In this document: one piece after another, positions 35,132 through 47,300 of the stretch
How positions within the stretch are numbered: position 1 is the first letter of the stretch
How the letters are laid out: each line of letters begins with the position of its first letter
NCBI GenBank assembly: GCA_029834535.1
Contig: JAQMWT010000133.1
Location: forward strand, 1-64,000
From: Chrysophaeum taylorii
Lineage: Eukaryota > Sar > Pelagophyceae > Pelagomonadales > Pelagomonadaceae
Direction of reading: 5' to 3'
Length of the DNA stretch: 64,000 bases
Notes under the pieces: generated by a model
Databases searched by the model: none
Told to the model about the DNA's origin: nothing
What the model saw: only the letters and a program-made list of their open reading frames with translations
Program-made: the position numbers and the translations under genes

Positions 35132-38100
35132 ATGACGTCGAGCAAGCCGCAATGGTGGTCCCCCTGGAGCGCCGAAGCGAGTTGGCAGGCTCAGGCACGC
35201 AAAACGGCAGCTGCACTTGACACGGAAGCTTTCCTGACGTGGCTCGACGGTGCTGGTGTCGAAGCTGCCAACCTATCTTACGGCGAGGTCTGGAGCCGCT
35301 CGGCTTTCGTGGCGAACTGGCTTCTTGGGGATATCGGCCTCGCGCTGGGGGATCGCGCCATGCTCGTGTACGCTCCCGGCCCCGAGTTCTTCGTCGCCTT
35401 CGTCGCGTGTCTTCGCGCTGGCGTTTTGGCCGTACCGAATTATCCTCCAGACCCGGCCCAGCTTCAACGAGGCCTCGAGAAGCTGGACCTCGTAACCACA
35501 AACTGCGGTGCCGAGGTGGGTCTTACCGACAGTATTGTGAATAAGCTGCGCGTGACGACGAGCATATGGCACTCGTGGCCCGGGATACGCTGGTACAACA
35601 CGGAGGGCCTGGGGGAGAGTGACAACGATGACGACCCGAGTAGAGCACTCTTCCATCGGCTGGTGAGCTCACGCGCGGAGTTTGTACGGTCGACATCGTC
35701 TCGCCACTTTGTTTCGAGTGACGATGCAGCCTCGGCGTCGTGGGGCGACGCCCGACGATCGGAGGACGCCACACCGGCAGTCGCCACAGTCTCCCTCAGC
35801 CTCAGCCTCAACACAGGGTCGAGTGAATCACTACTTCATGACGACCAGCACGAAGTCGCATATCTATCACGCGCGCACGGTGACCAGGAAGAAGGGAACA
35901 GTCTCCTCGAGCAATTCCCCCCCGACGACATTGCCTTCCTCCAATTCACGTCCGGCTCTACAGGGTGCGTTTGTCACAAGGCCAAAAGCTTCCTGATGGT
36001 CTTTCTTTCTTTTTTTCTTTCTTTCGCAGGGATCCCAAGGGCGTCATGATTTCACACGGCAACATCTGGCACAATCTTAACGAAATATTCTTGCCTGCTC
36101 AACGCCGAGCCCTCGACGTGCGCTTAGGTGAGGCCAAGAGCAACCGTTTGCACGATCTCCAGGACCACTCGGAACGTATCGTTGCGGTCAGCTGGCTCCC
36201 GCAGTTCCATGACCTGGGCTTGGTGGCCATGCTGCTCGGGCCGTGGTGCGCAGGCTACCACATGGTCAGCTTGTCGCCTCTCTCGTTCCTCGCTGACCCC
36301 CTCATGTGGATGCGCGCCATGTCCAAGTACCGTGCACAGTGGACCGCGGCGCCAGACTTTGCCTACCAGTTATGTACGAAGCGCGCCGCCAATGCCGATG
36401 TCAGCGACATCGACCTTGGCTGTGTGGTTTACTTGGTTGGCGGGTCGGGCCAGCGGTGCGTGCCTTCGACCTTGCGGGAATTCGCGGCGTACTTTGCCAT
36501 TCATTGCAACCTCCCTGACGACGGCGGCCGCGGTATCTTTGTACCGAATTACGGCCTGGCAGAGCATGTAGCTCCGACGTGCGGCGAGGCCGAGGGCATC
36601 ATAACGTCCCGGCGGCGGCCAGACCTCGCCTCGTGCGGCTCCGAATTCCAGATTGACCTCCGCATCGTCGATGAGGAGACGCGGTGCGTCGCTCCAGACG
36701 GTACGCCCGGCGAGCTGTGGTTGAGCTCTGGCTCGGTCGCCCTGGGCTACTGGGGCAAACCGGAACTCAGCTCCGAGACCTTTCACGCCCGACTCGAGCC
36801 GGACGATGGCAAGGTATACCTGAGGACGGGCGACGAGGCGTTCATCGAGGACGGCCGCCTCTTCATTTGCGGCCGAATCAAAGACATGATCATCATCGGC
36901 GGCGAAAATTATTACAGCGACGACGTCGAAATTGCTGCGACGGAGGCCATGGTCGACGCCGTGAGATCGGGATGTATTGCCGCCTTTTCGGTCGTCGGCT
37001 CTGACGACGACGACGAGTGGTTGTGTATCGTGCTCGAAGTCCGCGATCACGCTGCATCCGAGTGCGATGTTCTCGCATCGACGCTCACAAAATGCGTTCG
37101 CAAAGCGGTTGGTCTGGCACCGCGCCGTGTCGTGTTCATCAAGCAGAAGACCATTCTAAAAACGACGAGCGGGAAGCTACGGCGCCGGGCGATTCGAGAC
37201 GCGCTGTTAGCTGGCGAGCTAAGCGTCGTCTTTGATTCAAACCCAACACTCGGCGGCAAGCGACAGACACTATCCAGCGGGGCTGATTGCGGGCCCAACG
37301 TTTCCCGGAGCAACTCAGCAGATGATGGCGCCAATTTTTCCCAGTGGCTATGGCGGCTCGTCAGCTCTGTGAGTGATACGGTGGGTTACCCCCTCGATTC
37401 ATCAGGCCTGGCACCACCAGAGGAGGTGGATAGAGAATTTACCGCAGAAGCAGATCCGACATTGAAGTGGTCCGAGTGCTTGGTCGCGGAAGCTCAGGCT
37501 CAGGGACGCTGCTACGAGCTTTCCGACTTTCTGGGCGTGTGGGAAGTGCTCGACGACCACTATGTGATTCGAAAATTCGAAATCAAGGCCGAAAACACGA
37601 TCGACGACAGTCGTAACCAGAGTCACGATCAAACACATGCTGGGATTTGCCTAAGAAAGTCTATGCAACACTGTGATGAATCACAGCGATGATTTTTTAA
37701 TTCCACAGGTAAAAACCTCTACTGCCAGCACCATCTGGGCTGCGGGCGTTGCGCGCACGAAGGTGCTTTGGTCGCAAAGATAGTCATATCGAAGGACGAC
37801 ATCGAGACGCGACCCTATGTTCAAGAGGACATATTGGCGCAACTGCCGCACAAGATATATGTGCTTGTCCTCCATCAAAATGGCGTCATCAAGTTCGTCC
37901 CTCACGCCTCGAGCTCGCGACTCCTCATCGCGGCGCTTGATAGCTGCGACAACCTCGATAAGGAGATGAATCTCGCGTATGTGGCAGTGTCTCGGAAAAA
38001 AAAGCTATGCGTTGTTTTGTGTGCGTGCGCATTTTTAACGTGACTTTTTGAATCTAGGCACGCTGATAAATTTGGGTGCTTCTGTTTTGGCATCGTCGTC

Positions 38101-41100
38101 GGCGAGGGCCGAGATCGCAGATTGATTCGCTGCAATCGATGGGCAACGGACAACCGCTATTTCTGGTCCGCTGTCAACGTCACAACCGACTTTCATCCAG
38201 ACGAAGTCGGTGAGCATCTCATTGCGCCTGGCCTCGAAGCGCACTTCGGTGTTGACGGCGCGACTCCTTCGGGGGCGCTTCGTGACGCTATTGTTGCGAT
38301 CGCTGGCGAAGGCTCTGGTCAGGAAGCCATTGCTTCACGAGCAGCGGGTGCGGTCGCCAAACCAGCTGTCGATGATCTATTGTTTGTGTGGCAATCCGAG
38401 AGCAGCGAGGACGTGCACTCTCTCGGCTTGGCTCTCGTCGACCGCGTAGCGGAGCAGATCGTTGGGCTCTTCCCGCCAGACACCTCGCTTAAAGACCATC
38501 CAGATATGCTAAGCATACTGCGGCAGCTTGACGTTCCGGAGGAGCTGATGCATCGTCTCGAGTACGACGAGTCTGTTGTCTATGTCGCAGCTTTCGTCGA
38601 GGCGGTCAAGTCAAACCTCATCAAGATGCCCGTGCTCCTGCACGTCGCGCAAGATCTCGAGATCAAAAAGCCCGGCCGCGGTCTCCCCATTTCAGATGAG
38701 CGCGCTGCCGCCGACCTGCGCCATGCGGTTGTTTATTGTTTCGCTCTTCACACGCTCGCGATCTCGATGATGCGGCCGTCTGCGCCATCAGGAAACTCGG
38801 ACTTCTTGCTCGACTTTTTGAAGGCCCAAGAAGCTGCCATAAATCTCGTGAACAACGCGGTGGACATAAACACGTCTTCGCCCTTCGAGTATGACGCGCA
38901 TGTATTTCATGTGATTCGATGCAAATCAAATGTAGGCTCATGAAGCACGAGGCGGTTCTATCGGCTATGCGGAACATAGCCGAGACGAGACGCGACCCGA
39001 GTCAAATCGCCAATGCTCGCGCAGCCGGCGAGCTGCTCGCGGACAATATCGTGATGGCAGCCGTTGAGGACGTCTCTAAGGCATTTGACCGCAACGCTCG
39101 CAAGTCGACAGAGCCCATGGTTTATTCATTTCGTCAAACGCAAGACGCGCTTTTGTGCCTGTGAGTGTATGACAACCCCCATCTTAGGCGCTGGGTTTGA
39201 ACTTGCCTACTGGAGCTGTGTGCTCTACCAACCAACTGCACGCGTGGAAGTTTCCGCAAGTCCGCTGTATTCGGGCCTCACACAGTTGGTACGTTTCGAA
39301 GTGTGCCCAGCTATGATGTCGGAATGGATCCAAACTTATATACTCTGGAATCTTACGTTTGGATTAGCAGAGCCGCGCCCTTTTCTACCTCACGTCGCTA
39401 AGCTCCTGGTGCCATGCTTGCTTTCGTTGACGAACGAAGACCCGGCGTTGTTTTTGTGGATGCGTATCGTGACACTGCACACGCACGCCACTTCTCTTGC
39501 TTGTCACCCCGAGCTTAGGCAGATATCAGCGACGACGTATGACTGGCGTTCGACAGAGACCACAGCTGCCTTGGGCGAGCTGAGCGAGGCGCTCGCATGT
39601 CAACTGTCAAATTTAATTGTGGCAAAGCTGGCCAATAGTCGTCAATCTCAAGGCGACGCGCAGCTTGCAACATTGTTTTCCAAGATGTGGCACCAAGTCC
39701 TCGAGAGATATCAAATGTTGCATAGAGCAGCGTGGAATGACCGGAGTGGTTCTCTCGGCCACGGGTGGCTTCACAAGATTAGATCGCGTGTGGCGGAATC
39801 TTTCGACGATAAGGCACGCGAAGTACATTCTGTTGATGGTTCTGCCCATTCGGCCAGCGGACTCTCTGAAGAGATCAACCCCATCGACATATCCGTGGCT
39901 TGGGTGCCTGAGGTGGTCGCGTCGACGGACGCACTTGAGACCGCCGTGCGCCGCGAACAGCGCGCGTATGTCCAAGACACTCTCCTTCGCCTTCTCGCGT
40001 CCATAGCAGAGACGGACGTTGACGCGCAGACAACATCCCTCGCACAGCTCGGCTTATCGTCGCAAGACGCACTGGTAGTGCAGACACAGTTGAAGCAAGA
40101 GCTGACTGTAGACGTACATTTCAACATACTCATGGATCCAAATTTTTCGATTGCGGAATTGGCTGACAATATTCTATGTATCTCGCGACGGGAAGATGAG
40201 CAGCCGCACGCACCGCTAGTGCCACTCCCCGATAATGTTAATCTCGAATCTCCTTTGAGGTTGCCGCAATGGGCGTGTGACATGATTCAGGCATTGTCGG
40301 TGGTCGTCGTCATCGTCTTGGTCTCGATCGCGCTCGTTCCGTCGTATCACTGTGGGCACTGGGTACAGTGGCGAAAGAAGTCGATAGGCTCAAGTCGCAT
40401 CGACGTGAGGCGCGACGACGCCCCGTGGTCACACATCAAAGTAGAGGGCACGAGCAAGGTCTTCGTCTATGGTCTAGGAATTCCACTCGTGATTCCGACA
40501 TTCATGATATCACTCTCGCTGGTTGCAGTCAGAGTCCAACAGTCTTCGATCATAATTTAGTCCACGCCAAGAACGCAGAGGCTGTATGCTGCGTGTGTGT
40601 GTGTGTGACTCGTGTGAATAATCCTCGCTCGTAGGTTGTCATATGTGCCAAGTGGATATTGGTTGGTCGTCGTCGGCCGACCGCCGTGGTTGTCGGATCC
40701 TTGGATTATTTGCGCTGGTGGGTCGTTGAACGGCTCTTCGATCAGTGGGAGTTATGGTGCGGCGAGTTCATCAAGGACACGATTCTCATGAACGGCTTCT
40801 ACCGTGCCTGTGGTTGCAACGTTTCGATTTTTGGTGGTGCACGGATCGACACCTTCTTGCGAGATGTCGACCTGGTCGAAGTCGGTCCCGGAGCTTCGAT
40901 TGAGGGAAACGTCTACGCACGCACTTTTTTTCGCGAGGGCCGGGATTTAGGCCTGCGTTTTGCGCCCGTGACTATTCGGGGCACTGTCGAAAAATCTGCG
41001 GTCGTGCAGCTAGGGGTCGAAATTGATGACGGAGCCATCCTGAAGCATCTGAGCGTCGCGCCGCCCTTTTCTCGTCTGGAAGGGGGAGCCAAGACTACTA

Positions 41101-42653
41101 TGACGCACATGTCTCTGCCCTCGTGTTGGATCGAGCTCGCCAAGCTCGCTTCGCTCGTGCCGCTGCTGTACGCGCCGTTCGTGACGACATCTGCCGTTGT
41201 CGCTTGGACAATGCGGCGCGTCGGGTGGTTTGCCCTAACTTTCCGTTACCGCCCTCTCCTTTGGTGGGTAATCTCGTACTACAGCGGGCTTCTCGTATTG
41301 GTTCTTTTCTCTATCATATGCAAGTGGCTGCTGATCGGTCGCGCGCACACCGGTTCTCCTCGTTCGGTCGTGAGAGCGTGGTTTGTGGACTATGTTTGGC
41401 ACCGAATCGTAGTGCGGCTCTCTGGGCTGTTGTTTCAAGGCAATGGTATCGCGACAAATCTCCTCCTGCGGGCGCTTGGTGTTGACATGGCTTGGTCAGG
41501 CAGATTTGTCTCGGCTGATGCGGTTTCGGCTTCGGAAGCAGACGTGATCACCGTCGAGGCTAATGCACAATTATCGCTCTGCGTTGTTTCTTGTGTCACG
41601 GCCACCTCCTCTTACGCTCCGGTACGCATCGGACGCGACGCCGAGGTAGGACTCGACGCTTACATTGAGGCCGGCACCGAGATAGGAGATGGTTCCGTGG
41701 TCGCGCAGCAGACGCTGGTTTCGTGCAGCTTGGCAGCAGGGTCGGTGAAATTGGGCTCGGCCACATTTCGGCATGCAGGTGGCGCTCAAAAGCGAAAGAT
41801 CGTTGATCCAACCGGGGTCGATCGCCTCGCCGTCATCATCGCCCCCTTCGTATCTCGGGCCCTCTTGCTCGCGCTCGTGGGGTTCGTCGCCCTCATCCCC
41901 AGCTACGAACTAGCCGTTCGAGTATTGTTTGGTTCGGCGACCTTCTACGATGACGACGAGTACCTGAGGGGTGTGAAACGTGATGGTTCGCGCTGGACGC
42001 CGCCCGTCGACCGAAACATTGGTATCCTCTGCATTGGCCCCATCGCTCTGGTCGCCTTCGCGTGCATGTCATTCGTTTTCCGGTTTTGGGTGTATCTTAT
42101 CCTTGGCAACTTCCGCAACCTTGACGGGACTTCGCGGTGGGTGTTCGAAAAATTCCACGAGTACCAGTTCATGATAATCTATGCCTCGCATAAATTTATC
42201 ATGCCTCTCGTACGCGGTAGTCGTTTGGCGATTCTCTACATGCGTTTCTGGTGAGATACGTTCACCTTGATTGCTTTCGTGCGTACGGCGACCAATCGGC
42301 CTGTTGCTGCTGTGTAGGGGCGCCGACATCGACGCGTCGGCATTCGTCAACAGCCAGCTATTCTACGAGCCACCGCTTCTCTCTCTCGAAGCGGACTGTG
42401 TTGTCGATGAATGCGTGCGGCATCTTGGCCACGTCTTTATACATAACATCAGTGTTTTTGAAACAAATAAATCTTGTGCTGCCACTTGTACTGACTTCTT
42501 GCGCAGGTATTCATGGGAGGGCGCCTAGTTTTCGCACCGAATCGCATCTGCTCTGGCGCCATCCTGCACCCGCACGTCATCACCTGGGCTGGCGACGTGG
42601 TACCCTCCGACGTGGTGTTGGGCCCGCGTACACGTGTGGCAAAGTCCGCGTGA
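35132..42653 (+). CDS. Pls-like FAAL-carrier-beta-helix synthetase, array copy 2
   Basis: Same domain order as copy 1. The adenylation domain is split by a 65-nt intron (35965-36029) inside the core SGSTG|DPKGV motif; WLPQFHDLGL, GRIKDMIIIGGENYYSDDVE and TTSGKLRRR follow. The unrecognised module with CQHHLGCGRC begins at 37709. The carrier LGLSSQDAL lies near 40030-40060, and membrane plus beta-helix segments run to the stop at 42651-42653. Further introns are 37613-37708, 38019-38057, 40528-40634, 42251-42317 and 42433-42506. Copy 2 lacks the intron that copy 1 has at 27958-28058. From 40261 to 42250 it is almost identical to copy 1, while 38830-40260 is clearly diverged. Junctions near 38.89-38.94 and 39.12-39.18 kb are not fully resolved; at the second, a GT-AG intron closes in frame. 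No internal lesion is evident elsewhere. Confidence 0.8.
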
Positions 42654-43299
42654 CGTGATCTGGAGGAGTGAGTGAGTGATTGAGCGAGTGAGGGGGCCTC
42701 GAGAAACAAGCATCGTGCGACAACAACAACGAATGCGAAAATCAACTCGCTTCGCCTGTCTCTAAGCATCCGATACTCTTGCGCGTCGAGCTGATTTCGT
42801 TGAGCAGCAAAAACTGAATCGTATGAATTCAGGAGGTTCAGGCGACGCCAATAACCAACTATCACTCACCCTTGTTGTCTCAGCAACGACCAGCTGTCCG
42901 ATGACGTCGTGTTGTAGTGTTGAAAGCTCGGATGACACCACCATGCGCCACAAAGTCCCTTAGAAGTCTAGTTGTGGGCGGTGCGGAGTAGTTGGCGGTA
43001 GGGAGGAGCGAGAATTGCCGAAGGTGATACTAATAAGTTGTGTTATGAGAACCCCCGCCATATTCTTCGAAGCAAGCGCGGGGAATCTAGCAGAGGAGAC
43101 AATTTAGGCAGGTCCGTGTACGGCCGCAACGAAGGGACGTAGACAATGAATGTACACGACGAAAGAGACGTCGAAGTAGATGTGTACGCAGGGAAGCTAG
43201 ATGAGAGACAGAAGACAGTAGACAAGCGGACGCCAGCGGGGCCAGCGCTGCCATCGGAAGCTACTGTCGAAGGGAGTGCGGATCCTAGAAGTGCCAAAG
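42654..43299. other. 3' flank of array copy 2
   Basis: This is homologous to the sequence after copy 1 but collinear only in part. It has no gene. It runs into the LINE-like fragment upstream of copy 3. Confidence 0.5.
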
Positions 43300-44060
43300 C
43301 CAGCAACAGTCGGAGACAAGGAGGTGGCGACAAGGGCGCATCTCGTTGGCGCCTGGCGCGACTTGAGGTGCGGGACGTCGGAGTGGTCGAGAAGACCGGC
43401 GCCAAGCGTTGGTCATAATGCCGCACTTTCGCCCGCGGGTGAAGCTCCTCCCTACTAGCTCGACAACCTCGCAAGGTCGAGCGAAGTCGACACCGTCGTC
43501 CTTGTCAACACGTGCATAGCAGCCACACGCGCGCGATCGAGAGCCTGTGCGGCGTCGTGGGTCGCCAAGCACTAGGCAGGAGAGTAGGTGGGATCGCCGT
43601 GCAGGCCGCCTTCCCGAAAGTCGGAGTGGGCGCGAGCGACGCCGCAGCTCGACCGCCCCACGCAGGACGTCAGCTCAAGTTGCTTGAACATGAACAATGG
43701 CCAAAGGGCCGCAACTTGGCATCGGCGCGGTGAGCGAGATTGTCCAAGACATTAAGTCATTCGTTGAAGGCATTGCCTTTGTCCAGCTTGATGGCGATCT
43801 GGTTGGGATACTGCTCCGCATGCGCGCGGGCGCATAACACGAGGCGCGAGGGACCTCGCTCTTGACACCCACCGCGTCGATGATCGGGTACAACGCTGAG
43901 AAAACTCGGAGTGGAAGTCTCACACGAGGCACCGTCCACACGGCGGCGGACGGTGCCCATAACGGTAGTGCGCACGTCACGCGCGCGGCTAGCGTCGGCG
44001 GCGGGGTGTTCGACCAGTGGTATGAGATTCGCCGCGGTTGCACCAAGCGGCAACGCCGTG
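43300..44060 (-). mobile_element. LINE-like reverse-transcriptase fragment B
   Basis: The minus strand near 43760-43810 encodes YPNQIAIKLDKGNAFNE, a clear match to reverse-transcriptase motif A with its catalytic Asp, preceded by a VGVK segment that resembles the conserved block before motif A. Surrounding frames are broken. It is homologous to fragments A and C. It sits immediately upstream of array copy 3, as fragment A does for copy 1, so it was probably carried along in the duplication. Confidence 0.55.
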
Positions 44061-44267
44061 AACGATGTCTCGACGTCGTGGATATCCATTCTATTTCCTC
44101 AAGAACGGACATTACTAATCAATTTGGTTTGTGGTAGCCGGCTGAGTAATGTGGCAACTGCAGAAAGTTTCTTACGCTCGTTGTCAGGTCCCTTGTGTCG
44201 GGACCTCAAAATCTTTCCAGAAATAATGCACAAACAGCACTGAGAGAGGATAATAATTCGAGCCGAG

Positions 44268-44289
44268 AGGGGATAACCGTGGGATTCCC
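44268..44289. promoter_or_regulatory. Shared upstream motif GAGGGGATAACCGTGGGATTC
   Basis: The same core occurs upstream of copy 2 (34986-35008, GGGGATAACGGTCGGATTC) and, inverted and twice, upstream of copy 1 (23201-23217 and 23306-23324). It lies roughly 85-370 bp before each start codon. It could be a promoter element or the end of a mobile sequence. Confidence 0.35.
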
Positions 44290-44374
44290 AAAAAGTAGCC
44301 CTCTTCCTCATCTCCATTTGAGGTGCACGCGTCGAACTTGACACCGCCCGCGCGCCGCAGAGGAGGACACCGCT

Positions 44375-47300
44375 ATGACGTCGAGCAAGCCGCAATGGTG
44401 GTCCCCCTGGAGCGCCGAAGCGAGTTGGCAGGCTCAGGCACGCAAAACGGCAGCTGCTCTTGACAAGGAAGCGTTCCTGACGTGGCTCGACGGTGCTGGT
44501 GTCGAAGCTGCCAACCTATCTTACGGCGAGGTCTGGAGCCGCTCGGCTTTCGTGGCGAACTGGCTTCTCGGGGATATCGGCCTCGCGCTGGGGGATCGCG
44601 CCATGCTCGTGTACGCTCCCGGCCCCGAGTTCTTCGTCGCCTTCGTCGCGTGTCTTCGCGCAGGCGTTTTGGCCGTACCGAATTATCCTCCAGACCCGGC
44701 CCAGCTTCAACGAGGCCTCGAGAAGCTGGACCTCGTAACCACAAACTGCGGTGCCGAGGTTGGTCTTACCGACAGTATTGTGAATAAGCTGCGCGTGACG
44801 ACGAGCGTATGGCACTCGTGGCCCTGGATACGCTGGCACAACACGGAGGGCCGGGGAGAGGGTGACAACGATGACGACCCGAGTAGAGCACTCTTCCATC
44901 GGCTGGTGAGCTCACGCGCGGAGTTTGTACGGTGACGCCCGACGATCAGAGGACGCCAGACGACCGCCAGTCGCCACCGTCTCCCTCAGCCACAGCCTCG
45001 ACAGGGTCGAGTGAATCACTACAGGACCAAAGCACCAGTCTTCTCGACGAGTCTCCCCCCGATGACATTACCTTCCTCCAATTCACGTCCGGCTCGACAG
45101 GGTGCGTTTGTCACAGGGCCCGAAAATTTCCTGATTGCCTTCCACAGGGACCCCAAGGGCGTCATGATTTCACACGGCAACATCTGGCATAATCTCAACG
45201 ATATTTTCTTGCCCGCGCAGCGCCGATGTTTCGACCTTCGTTTGGGTGAGGCCAGCAGTAGCCGTTTGTGCAATCTGCACGAACCGTCGGTGCGCGTCCT
45301 GGCGGTCTCGTGGCTACCGCAGTTCCATGACACGGGTTTGATGCTGACGTTGCTCGGTCCGTTCTGCGCAGGCTACCACATGGTCAACTTCTCGCCTCTC
45401 TCGTTCCTCGCCGACCCCCTCATGTGGATGCGCGCCGTGTCGAAGTACCGCGCGCTGTGGACCGCGGCACCAGATTTCGGCTACCAGCTGTGTACAAAGC
45501 GCGCCCCCGGCGCGTATATCAGCGACATCAACCTGAGTTGTGTGGTCATTCTGGCTTGTGGCGCTGGCCAGCGATGCGTGCCTTCGATCCTCCGCGAGTT
45601 CGCCGCGTACTTCGCCATTCACTGCAAGTTGCAGGACGACGGCAATCGCAGCTTATTCGTGCCGAACTATGGTCTGGCTGAGCACGTAGTCGCGACGTGC
45701 GCCGAGGCCGAGGGCATCATAACATCCCGGCGGCGGCCAGACCTCGCCTCGTGTGGCTCCGAATTCCAGATTGACCTCCGCATCGTCGATGCGGAGACGC
45801 GATGCGTCGCTCCAGACGGTACGCCCGGCGAGCTGTGGTTGAGCTCTGGCTCGGTCGCCCTGGGCTACTGGGGCAAACCAGAACTCAGCTCCGAGATCTT
45901 CAGCGCCCGACTCGAGCCGGACGATGGCAAGGTATACCTGAGGACGGGCGACGAGGCGTTCATCGAGCACGGCCGCCTTTTTCATTTGCGGCCGAATCAA
46001 AGACATGATCATCATCGGCGGCGAAAATTATTACAGCGACGACGTCGAAATTGCTGCGACGGAGGCTATGGTCGACGCCGTGAGACCGGGATGTATTGCC
46101 GCCTTTTCGGTCGTCGGCTCTGATTACGACGACGAGTGGTTGTGTATCGTGCTTGAAGTCCGGGATCACGCTGCATCCGAGTGCGATGTTCTCGCATCGA
46201 CGCTCACAAAATGCGTTCGCAAAGCGGTTGGTCTGGCACCGCGCCGTGTCGTGTTCATCAAGCAGAAGACCATTCTAAAAACGACGAGAGGGAAGCTACG
46301 GCGCCGGGCGATTCGAGACGCGCTGTTAGCTGGCGAGCTAAGCGTCGTTTTTGATTCGAACCCAACACTCGGCGGCAAGCGACAGACACTATCCAGCGGG
46401 GCTGATTGCGGGCCCAACGTTTCCCGGAGCAACTCAGCAGATGATGGCGCCAATTTTTCCCAGTGGCCATGGCGGCTCGTCAGCTCTGTGAGTGATACGG
46501 TGGGTCACCCCCTCGATTTGACGGGCCTGGCATCACCGGAGGAGCTGGAAAGAGAATTTACCGCACAAACAGATCCAACATTAAAGTGGTCCGTCCGAGT
46601 GCTTGCTCGCGGAAGCTCAGGCTCAGGGACGCTGCTACGAGCTTTCTGACTTTCTGGGCGTGTGGGAAGTGCTCGACGACCACTACGTGATTCGAAAATT
46701 CGAAATCAAGGCCGAAAACACGATCGACGACAGTCGTTACCAGATTCACAATCAAACACATGCTGGGATTTGCCTAAGAAAGTCTATGCAACACTGTGAT
46801 GAATCACAGCGAAGATTTTTTTTTTTTCCACAGGTAAAAACCTCTACTGCCAGCACCATCTGGGCTGTGGGCGTTGCGCGCACGAAGGTGCTTTGGTCGC
46901 AAAGATAGTCATATCGAAGGACGACATCGAGACGCGACCCTATGTTCAAGAGGACATAATGGCACAACTGCCGCACAAGGTCTATGTGCTTGTCCTCCAT
47001 CAAAATGGCGTCGTCAAGTTCGTCCCTCACGCCTCGAGCTCGCGTCTCCTTCTCGCGGCGCTTGATAGCTGCGACAGCCTCGATAAGGAGATGAATCTTG
47101 CGCATTCGACAGAGTCGTGGAAGAGGCGATGCGTTGTGTTGTGTGAGCGCGCATTTTTAACGTGACTTTTTGAATCTAGGCACGCTGATAAATTTGGGTG
47201 CTTCTGCTTTGGCATCGTTGTTGGCAAGGGCCGAGATCGCAGAATGATTCGCTGCAATCGATGGGCGACGGATAACCGCTATTTCTGGTCCGCTATCAAC

